Assembly: GCA_017441965.1 (NCBI GenBank)
Contig: JAFSBF010000186.1
Span: forward strand, 1-7,055
Length of the DNA stretch: 7,055 bases
Direction: 5' to 3'
Source: Clostridia bacterium
GTDB taxonomy: Bacteria; Bacillota; Clostridia; UMGS1883
Both the position numbers and the translations under genes were made by a program. The notes beneath the pieces are model-generated. The model was given only the letters and a program-made list of their open reading frames with translations. It did not search any database and was not told the DNA's origin. Shown in pieces: positions 1-4,106 of this stretch. Each line of letters starts with the position of its first letter. Position 1 is the first letter of the stretch.

Positions 1-134
1 TATGTCTTTTTATAGACAAAGAAAATAAACATACCGATGCAGAATGCCAACACCAGAGCCAGCAGCATATCAAGAATGCTCACGCTTGCGATGTTCTCAA
101 GAAATGAGGACTTAAAGATGTCTTCGAAATTCAT
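1..134 (-). CDS. DUF4956 family membrane protein, N-terminal part (cut by window edge)
   Basis: Only the first 44 codons are visible, read leftward from the ATG at 134-132. The peptide starts MNFEDIFKSSFLENIASVSI, followed by a hydrophobic segment at about residues 21-40 (LDMLLALVLAFCIGMFIFFV) and then YKK, as expected for a first transmembrane helix with a cytoplasmic positive flank. This matches, from memory, the N-terminus of DUF4956 proteins, small multi-pass bacterial membrane proteins of unknown function often encoded next to VTC-domain genes. The start is supported by AAGGAG at 150-145, ten bases before the ATG. It lies 32 bases after the VTC gene's stop with no terminator between, so the two are very likely cotranscribed. 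A membrane partner for the VTC protein is an inference from this pairing. Confidence 0.8.
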   Translation of the reverse strand, partial: MNFEDIFKSSFLENIASVSILDMLLALVLAFCIGMFIFFVYKKT

Positions 135-144
135 TTGTTGTTTA

Positions 145-150
145 CTCCTT
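145..150 (-). promoter_or_regulatory. Ribosome binding site of the DUF4956 gene
   Basis: AAGGAG on the minus strand, ten bases upstream of the ATG at 134. It fixes the start of the truncated membrane-protein gene. Confidence 0.75.
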
Positions 151-166
151 ATATTTTAGAATTTTA

Positions 167-844
167 TCAGCCGTAGATACGGCAGACAGCATATTTTGAA
201 AAAGCTCCCGTGCGGCAGCTGTCAAGCTGCACTGCATCACGGATAACCGACGGCAGAAACTCGTCCCACTTGACCTCAAGTATAATGGGCGAATCGCCTG
301 CCGGAATCATAGCGCAGTCGGGATTGAGAAAGTCGGTGCAGCCCAGACCTGTGCGAATATCGTAATCCAGCGTTACTCGCACATTTCCCGGAGCGTAGAT
401 AAACGGCTCACGGATATAGTCAACAGTTGTCTTGGGGGCAAGCTGCTGTGTTCTCATCTTTGAATACAGCTCCTGCACAAGCGGTCGGTCGCTGTTCATC
501 ATCCAGTCAAGCTTACCGTCAACTATCATCTGCGCCTCCTGTGCTGTAAGGTCGGCTGATTGCTTATTGCCGAGTCCGTTACGCTTACTTTTCTTCTCAA
601 GATGAATGACCGATGTATCAAGGTTATAGTAACGAATACGGAACTTCTCACGACAGTTCACACCGTCAATCTTTTCACGCAGCGCCATGTCGGTTGGTGT
701 ATCAAAATACAGACTGCGTATATGATATCTGCCGTTTATGGCGTGTTCATCAGACATGCACACCGCACGCAGCCTCTGGCGCAGAATCAGCATATCTGCA
801 TAGGTTATCTCGTGCTTGAGTTCGTGGCGGTAAATCAAGTCCAT
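167..844 (-). CDS. VTC domain protein (polyphosphate-polymerase-like)
   Basis: A 225-residue protein covering one complete VTC domain with no membrane segment. The fold is that of the yeast Vtc4 polyphosphate polymerase tunnel. The charged strand motifs of the family are visible in order: YRHELKHEI (about residues 5-13), REKFRIRYY (65-73), IHLEKKSK (80-87), VRVTLDYDIR (155-164), ILEVKWD (188-194) and FSKYAVCRI near the C-terminus. In Vtc4 the equivalent Arg, Lys and Glu residues bind ATP, polyphosphate and metal. Polymerase activity in this bacterial branch is inferred, not shown. The start is the ATG at 844, preceded at only two bases by AAGGAG (852-847). The GTG at 847 overlaps that site and is less likely. 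It is first in an operon with the DUF4956 gene and divergent from the two-component operon. Confidence 0.85.
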   Translation of the reverse strand: MDLIYRHELKHEITYADMLILRQRLRAVCMSDEHAINGRYHIRSLYFDTPTDMALREKIDGVNCREKFRIRYYNLDTSVIHLEKKSKRNGLGNKQSADLTAQEAQMIVDGKLDWMMNSDRPLVQELYSKMRTQQLAPKTTVDYIREPFIYAPGNVRVTLDYDIRTGLGCTDFLNPDCAMIPAGDSPIILEVKWDEFLPSVIRDAVQLDSCRTGAFSKYAVCRIYG

Positions 845-874
845 CACTCCTTTGCTTTTATTTTTTTGCCTTTG

Positions 875-903
875 ATTACAGCAAAATCAGGCTTTGTGCC
901 CAA
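875..903 (-). promoter_or_regulatory. Possible promoter of the VTC-DUF4956 operon
   Basis: Read on the minus strand: TTGGGC (903-898), a 17-base spacer, then TGTAAT (880-875). The -10 matches the sigma-A consensus at five of six positions and the -35 at three of six. The start point would fall about 25 bases before the ribosome binding site. The weak -35 would fit an activator-dependent promoter, with the 11-bp repeat array lying just upstream. This is a pattern match only. Confidence 0.35.
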
Positions 904-923
904 CGATGATAATTCTATCAGTC

Positions 924-978
924 AAAGCTGAATCAATGCTGAAAAAATGCCGCCATAAAAGTGAATTTACTGTGAAAA
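924..978. repeat. Five tandem 11-bp units, candidate response-regulator binding array
   Basis: Five consecutive 11-base units: AAAGCTGAATC (924), AATGCTGAAAA (935), AATGCCGCCAT (946), AAAAGTGAATT (957) and TACTGTGAAAA (968). TGAA recurs at 929, 940, 962 and 973, in exact 11-base phase; the middle unit keeps the AATGCYG half instead. OmpR/PhoB-family regulators bind direct repeats with an 11-bp period, and such a regulator is encoded 73 bases downstream. The array sits between the two divergent promoter candidates, so it could serve both operons. Binding is inferred. Confidence 0.5.
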
Positions 979-989
979 TTCGGTTTTCA
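973..989. promoter_or_regulatory. Small inverted repeat upstream of the response regulator promoter
   Basis: TGAAAA at 973-978 and TTTTCA at 984-989 form a perfect 6-bp inverted repeat around five bases. It overlaps the last 11-bp unit and ends two bases before the putative -35 of the response regulator gene. It could be an operator, or a by-product of AT-rich sequence. Confidence 0.25.
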
Positions 990-991
990 GG

Positions 992-1020
992 TTCATTTAA
1001 GCCTTGTGAGGTATTATAAT
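992..1020 (+). promoter_or_regulatory. Possible promoter of the two-component operon
   Basis: A perfect TATAAT at 1015-1020 lies 17 bases after TTCATT at 992-997, a poor -35 (three of six). Transcription would start near 1027, leaving about 24 bases of leader before the ATG at 1051. The combination of a strong -10 and weak -35 next to the 11-bp array fits autoactivation by the encoded regulator. Confidence 0.45.
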
Positions 1021-1050
1021 TATGATAATGTTTGCTGGGTGGTAGTGAAT

Positions 1051-1722
1051 ATGAAGATACTTATTATAGAAGATGAACGCCTGCTTGCCGAGTCGCTCAA
1101 AGAGCTGCTGGAGAAGAAGGGGTTTGAGGTGGAACTGGTATTTGACGGCGAAGCAGGGCGTGATTATGCCGAAACCGGCATTTATGACCTGCTTATACTT
1201 GATGTTATGATGCCGAAAATGGACGGTTACGAGGTAGCGAAAAAAGTGCGTGCAAGCCGCTGCACTACACCAATTCTCATGCTGACAGCAAAATCCGCAG
1301 TCGAAGACAGAATTTACGGGCTCAACTGCGGGGCGGAGTATTATCTGACCAAGCCCTTTGACAGCCGTGAGCTGCTCGCCTGCATAAACGCACTTCTGCG
1401 CCGTCAGGGCGGTCAGGTGGACGAGCTTGTTTACGGCAACACAGCGCTTGACCTCGGGTCATGTATGCTTGTATGCAGCGGCAAAAGCGTACGTCTGTCG
1501 GCCAAAGAGTTTGATGTAATGCGCTATCTGATGCAGTCACAGGAACGTGTTCTTTCAAAGGAAACCATTCTTGCCAAAGTGTGGGGATTTGATTCAAACG
1601 CTGTCGAGAATCACGTTGAGGTGTACATCGGCTTTCTGCGCAAGAAGCTGCAGAGTATCGGCTCGAATGTGCAGATAGTATCCATTCGCCGGCTCGGCTA
1701 TCATCTGGAGGTGGAGGAGTAA
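1051..1722 (+). CDS. OmpR/PhoB-family response regulator transcription factor
   Basis: A 223-residue protein with the standard two-domain layout. The receiver domain (about 1-115) has the acidic pair E7/D8, phospho-acceptor D51 in LILDVMMPKMDGYE, T79 in MLTAK and the invariant lysine K101 in LTKPFD. The winged-helix DNA-binding domain (about 125-220) shows LSAKEFDVMRYL, ILAKVWGF, VENHVEVYIGFLRKKL and SIRRLGYHLE. All catalytic residues are present, so it should be phosphorylated by the kinase encoded next to it and act as a DNA-binding regulator. The ATG at 1051 is chosen because MKILIIEDE is the normal family N-terminus; an in-frame GTG at 1006 would add 15 atypical residues and overlap the promoter. 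The ribosome binding site is weak (GGGTGGT at 1038-1044). Targets cannot be read from sequence, but the phased repeats at 924-978 are a good candidate. Confidence 0.95.
   Translation: MKILIIEDERLLAESLKELLEKKGFEVELVFDGEAGRDYAETGIYDLLILDVMMPKMDGYEVAKKVRASRCTTPILMLTAKSAVEDRIYGLNCGAEYYLTKPFDSRELLACINALLRRQGGQVDELVYGNTALDLGSCMLVCSGKSVRLSAKEFDVMRYLMQSQERVLSKETILAKVWGFDSNAVENHVEVYIGFLRKKLQSIGSNVQIVSIRRLGYHLEVEE
1713..1719 (+). promoter_or_regulatory. Ribosome binding site of the histidine kinase inside the regulator gene
   Basis: GGAGGAG lies three to nine bases before the ATG at 1722, within the last codons of the response regulator. With the TAATG stop/start overlap it indicates translational coupling. 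Confidence 0.75.
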
Positions 1723-2936
1723 TGCTGAAGCAGCTTCGAATAAAATTCGTGTGCATTACTATGCTTATAATAACTGTAATGATAGGCATAATTATGGGGC
1801 TTGTGATACATTTCACCGCAGAAAACATGGAAACACAGAGCGTACAGCTTATGCGCACGGTTGCGCTTTCGCCGCCGCAGCCGGATATACCGGGCGGATT
1901 TACAGTGCAGTCACCAATAAGCTACTGCACTGTATATACAGGGAGATATGGCGAAGTAATCAGGGTAGGCGGCAATTATGATATTTCGGAAAACGAAAGC
2001 TTCGGCCAGATTGTGCTGACAGCATTTGCCTCAGAAGATGACAGCGGAACGATAAAGGAACACGGACTGCGGTTTATGCGTATGCCGCAGCCCAATGGCT
2101 TTGCTTTTATCTTTGCCGACATATCCTTTGAGCAGAGTATGATGAGCAATCTTGTGCGCAACTGCATACTGATTGGTCTTGCCAGCCTTGTGGCATTGTT
2201 CTTTGTCAGTGTACTTTTGGCCCGATGGGCAATCAAGCCGGTGGAGCAGGCTTGGAAACAGCAACGGCAGTTTGTTTCCGATGCTTCACACGAGCTGAAA
2301 ACACCGCTGACGGTCATATCAACAAATGCCGAGCTGCTGCAATCAGAAAGTGACAGCAAGGCTGATGTGTCACGTCTGTCGCAGAATATTCAGACTATGA
2401 CCCGGCAGATGCGCAGTCTTGTGGAGGGAATGCTCGACCTTGCACGCATAGATAACGGAACGGTTCGCACAACATTCACGAGCATTGATATGAGCGAGCT
2501 TGTGCGTGATACTGTTCTTCCCTTTGAGGCGGTGTTCTTTGAGCGTCAGCTGCTTCTCGACTGTCAGATTGAAGACGGTATTTTTCTCACAGGAAGCCGG
2601 CAGCATCTTGCTCGGCTCGTTGAGATATTTCTTGATAATGCACAGAAATATTCCTATCCCGACACGCAGGTTACGGTTTCGCTTAAGAGGACAGGACGGG
2701 CACAATGCCTGCTGTCGGTGTCAAACTACGGCGATGAAATAGGCACAGAGGATTTGAAAAACATATTCAAGCGCTTCTATCGTGCCGACAAAGCCCGCAC
2801 CAGAGACGGCAGCTATGGTCTGGGACTTTCCATTGCCGAGGGCATCGTGAATGACCATCGAGGTGAGATATGGGCAGAGAGCGCCGATGGAGTTAATACT
2901 TTCTTTGTAAAGCTGGCAGTGAATACCCATAATTAA
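1722..2936 (+). CDS. Sensor histidine kinase (two-TM, HisKA/HATPase)
   Basis: A 404-residue membrane kinase. TM1 spans about residues 10-32, an extracytoplasmic sensor region about 33-145, and TM2 about 146-168. The HisKA region contains the H-box FVSDASHELKTPLTV with phospho-acceptor H190. The HATPase domain (about 290-400) has the N-box LDNAQKYS with N306, the F-box IFKRFYRAD and the G2 box GSYGLGLSIAEGI. The G1 box is degenerate: SNYGDEI replaces the usual D-x-G-x-G-I, a variant I have seen in many Clostridial kinases, so activity is still expected. The sensor region matches no family I recognise; it is short, and its stimulus is unknown. The ATG overlaps the regulator stop by one base, so the pair is cotranscribed and likely cognate. 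No HAMP domain is clearly visible between TM2 and the H-box. Confidence 0.93.
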   Translation: MLKQLRIKFVCITMLIITVMIGIIMGLVIHFTAENMETQSVQLMRTVALSPPQPDIPGGFTVQSPISYCTVYTGRYGEVIRVGGNYDISENESFGQIVLTAFASEDDSGTIKEHGLRFMRMPQPNGFAFIFADISFEQSMMSNLVRNCILIGLASLVALFFVSVLLARWAIKPVEQAWKQQRQFVSDASHELKTPLTVISTNAELLQSESDSKADVSRLSQNIQTMTRQMRSLVEGMLDLARIDNGTVRTTFTSIDMSELVRDTVLPFEAVFFERQLLLDCQIEDGIFLTGSRQHLARLVEIFLDNAQKYSYPDTQVTVSLKRTGRAQCLLSVSNYGDEIGTEDLKNIFKRFYRADKARTRDGSYGLGLSIAEGIVNDHRGEIWAESADGVNTFFVKLAVNTHN

Positions 2937-3038
2937 TAATCCACAGCGATTGTACCGGCTCAAAGAGCACAGAATGATAAAAAATCAGGTTTTAACAGCT
3001 GAAAGATAAACAGAAAAAGCAAATTTTAGGGAGACTAA

Positions 3039-3179
3039 ATGATGGATATAATCATTAATGCTGTTTTTCAAAAACTTTATGTTCAAACACTATTGACTGT
3101 AGTAACGCACTCCGCTTATAATATTGGAGATGGATGTTGCTCTATTATGAAATCGGATAAAACCGAATATCGCATTTAG
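3039..3179 (+). CDS. Possible small protein, 46 codons, unrecognised
   Basis: An open frame from ATG ATG at 3039 to TAG at 3177-3179. The N-terminus is MMDIIINAVFQKLYVQ, the middle contains GDGCCS, and the C-terminus is KSDKTEYRI. GGAG at 3030-3033 is five bases before the first ATG and eight before the second, which is good spacing. A strong terminator follows 11 bases after the stop. Against it: no family is recognised, the strongest promoter in the window lies inside the frame, and no promoter or separate terminator is clear between the kinase stop and this ORF. It could be a read-through third gene of the kinase operon, or a chance ORF over a small RNA gene. Confidence 0.3.
   Translation: MMDIIINAVFQKLYVQTLLTVVTHSAYNIGDGCCSIMKSDKTEYRI
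3093..3122 (+). promoter_or_regulatory. Strong sigma-A-type promoter
   Basis: TTGACT (3093-3098), an 18-base spacer, then TATAAT (3117-3122). It matches eleven of twelve consensus bases, the best match in the window. The start point would be near 3129. The only thing before the downstream terminator is about 98 bases of sequence, so this promoter appears to drive a short RNA. Confidence 0.6.
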
Positions 3180-3227
3180 GCTAAATTTCCGCAGCCTCCA
3201 TCGTAACTGATGGGGGCTGCTTTTTTT
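3129..3227 (+). ncRNA. Candidate small RNA (~98 nt) or attenuated leader
   Basis: The interval is bounded by the promoter at 3093-3122 and the intrinsic terminator at 3191-3227. No annotated RNA family is recognised; it lacks the SRP RNA core and no riboswitch aptamer is evident. The 5' end GATGGATGTTGC (3129-3140) resembles the 3' arm of the terminator (GATGGGGGCTGC) at nine of twelve bases. It could therefore pair with the terminator's 5' arm, with ten Watson-Crick pairs, one G-U and one mismatch. This makes either an attenuation switch or a long-range closing stem possible. A short hairpin TCGG-ATAAAA-CCGA sits in the middle. No gene follows within 500 bases, which favours a stand-alone RNA. 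Confidence 0.4.
3191..3227 (+). terminator. Strong Rho-independent terminator
   Basis: Stem GCAGCCTCCATC (3191-3202), six-base loop GTAACT, and return arm GATGGGGGCTGC (3209-3220). All twelve positions pair, counting one G-U, and the stem is followed by seven T. It closes the small RNA or small ORF, and possibly read-through transcripts of the kinase operon. The minus strand has no T-run, so it works in one direction only. Confidence 0.92.
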
Positions 3228-3553
3228 ATATGTGTACCCCTATATTTTTCAAAATCTTTTCTGTTCCAATAGTTGTGTCCATACCGTAGATTCATCATTG
3301 GTACAATCCCACGCAAGCCTTCCAACCCAAAGATTTACTCACACAAAACTCCTATATTTCCGCTTAGTTATCAGTGTTTATGCGATTTTGACCGAACGCA
3401 GATAGATTTACGCACATAAATAATCGCCAGAGAATGCATCGGAAAAATGATGGTGTTAAATGGGTGGTAATGGTGTTGAGGTGTACTTGAATTTCTTTGA
3501 TGGGGTATTGGGTTGGAGGATGTCTGAGTTTGTACTGAAGTGGGATATGGGGG
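3228..3553. other. Gene-free stretch with a G-rich tail
   Basis: No frame here has both a ribosome binding site and protein-like content. The minus-strand frame across 3371-3568 is rich in Pro, Thr, Ser and His only because the opposite strand is G-rich. The first 200 bases are of ordinary composition. They contain TGTGTAC (3231-3237), CAAAATC (3250-3256) and an inverted, one-base-deleted copy of the downstream repeat, TGCGATTTTGAC (3381-3392). These could be decayed TnsB sites. The tail from 3441 has an extreme G over C bias. It is either host sequence next to the transposon or a remnant of an older element end. Confidence 0.5.
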
Positions 3554-3559
3554 TGTGTA
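3441..3559 (+). other. G-rich, C-poor tract with two-tier G-quadruplex potential
   Basis: By hand count the plus strand has 47 G and 4 C in 119 bases. GGGG-TATT-GGG-TT-GG-A-GG at 3502-3519 and GGG-T-GG-TAAT-GG at 3462-3473, followed by GG, could form two-layer G-quadruplexes. ATGGTGTT is repeated at 3450 and 3470. GTACTTGA/GTACTGA motifs occur at 3483, 3532 and 3557. Function is unknown. Confidence 0.5.
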
Positions 3560-3723
3560 CTGACACATAGTATAATTTCAAATTAGCAAAATCGGCAGTG
3601 CTTTCGGCATTTCAGCACCACGTAGAACGCAAAATTGGCATAATTTTGCCGTTTTCATTGCCGATTTTACTAAAATCAGCAATCGTAAGGTCAAAATCGG
3701 CATTTTCGGAGTCAAAATCGGCA
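3554..3723 (+). mobile_element. Probable left end of a Tn7-like transposon
   Basis: The tnsABC genes start just downstream, and Tn7-like ends consist of a 5'-TGT terminus followed by several TnsB binding sites. TGTGTACTGACACA at 3554-3567 gives a candidate TGT terminus, and six related 11-bp motifs follow between 3587 and 3723. An alternative terminus is TGTGTAC at 3231, directly after the terminator. The right end and the target-site duplication are outside the window, so the boundary cannot be fixed. Confidence 0.5.
3587..3723. repeat. Six copies of an 11-bp repeat, candidate TnsB binding sites
   Basis: The consensus is CAAAATCGGCA. Direct copies: 3587-3597 (exact), 3630-3640 (CAAAATTGGCA), 3671-3681 (TAAAATCAGCA), 3692-3702 (exact) and 3713-3723 (exact). 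An inverted copy is at 3659-3669 (TGCCGATTTTA). The last two are spaced 21 bp apart, two helical turns. The inverted copy and the 3671 copy form a near-perfect palindrome at 3658-3682. Multiple phased sites upstream of tnsA are what a transposase end-binding array looks like. The sites also cover the region where the tnsABC promoter should be. Confidence 0.6.
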
Positions 3724-3746
3724 AATCTCCGTCAGTGCTTGAATAT

Positions 3747-3752
3747 AGGAGG
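3747..3752 (+). promoter_or_regulatory. Ribosome binding site of tnsA
   Basis: A perfect AGGAGG six bases before the ATG at 3759. It decides against the upstream in-frame GTG at 3735, which lies before it. Confidence 0.85.
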
Positions 3753-3758
3753 TACATT

Positions 3759-4106
3759 ATGAGAAACAGTAACAACAAATCACGCTGCGAGAAGATTTCT
3801 CTCAGCAAGTGTCCAAGCGTATGCCGCACTTACAGTGACCTGCAGCTGGCATACGCAAGGCAATTGCAGGCAGATGATAACATCGCCCAATTTCGGTGCA
3901 ATGTTCCGTTGGAAAATTTCGAGCTTACCGATGGCTCGTACACAACAGATTTCGTCTGCACTACGATTACCGGCGAGGTCATGGTGAGGGAATGCATCAA
4001 AAAGACTCTCATTGAGCGTCCGAAAACTATCAGGATGCTGGATGCCAGTAGAGAGTATTGGGCTGAGCGTGGCGTTACTGATTGGGGGCTGGTCATCGAT
4101 GCCTGA
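3759..4106 (+). CDS. tnsA: TnsA-like endonuclease subunit of Tn7-like transposase
   Basis: A 115-residue protein. In Tn7, TnsA is the subunit that cuts the 5' ends so that the element excises fully. The family match rests on SVCRTYSDLQLAYARQL (about 20-36), YTTDFVC (61-67), MVRECIKK (75-82) and LDASREYWAERGVTDWGLVI (94-113), plus the place directly before tnsB. It is much shorter than Tn7 TnsA (about 270 residues) and holds only the nuclease domain, without the C-terminal domain that contacts TnsC. D64 is the likely catalytic aspartate. The usual glutamate of the first helix looks replaced by Q29, and the Q/E-x-K motif reads E78-C-I-K-K. Whether it still cuts DNA is open. As I recall, similar short VREC-type TnsA proteins are common in Firmicutes. 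Confidence 0.82.
   Translation: MRNSNNKSRCEKISLSKCPSVCRTYSDLQLAYARQLQADDNIAQFRCNVPLENFELTDGSYTTDFVCTTITGEVMVRECIKKTLIERPKTIRMLDASREYWAERGVTDWGLVIDA

Noticed and set aside
1006..1050. Upstream GTG start for the response regulator
   Set aside because: It would add 15 residues before the canonical MKILIIEDE start and overlap the -10 element.
3228..3340. Short minus-strand frames with protein-like pieces such as MMNLRYGHNYWNRKDF
   Set aside because: They are about 24 to 30 codons long, lie in competing frames, and lack a good start and ribosome site. Possibly gene remnants, but nothing is recognisable.
3321..3517. Ten-base inverted repeat TCCAACCCAA / TTGGGTTGGA
   Set aside because: One copy lies in the low-complexity G-rich tract, and a match of this length is not surprising over several hundred bases. 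No end-like context.
3371..3568. Minus-strand frame of 65 codons rich in Pro, Thr, Ser and His
   Set aside because: It has no ribosome binding site, and its composition simply mirrors the G-rich opposite strand. It ends in ordinary low-quality sequence and matches no family.
3571..3576. TATAAT just inside the candidate transposon end
   Set aside because: No acceptable -35 is present 16 to 19 bases upstream and there is no extended -10, so I do not call it the tnsABC promoter.
3587..3723. CRISPR array
   Set aside because: Repeat units are only 11 bp, spacing is irregular, and one unit is inverted. This fits protein binding sites, not a CRISPR.
3578..3829. Minus-strand frame of 83 codons across the repeat array
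   Set aside because: It runs antisense over the TnsB-site repeats and the tnsA start. Its repeated peptide pieces come from the DNA repeats, and it has no credible start.
4012..4098. Upstream ATG start for TnsB
   Set aside because: It lies deep in tnsA, has no ribosome site, and adds unrelated sequence. The ATG at 4099 with its coupled overlap is the usual arrangement.
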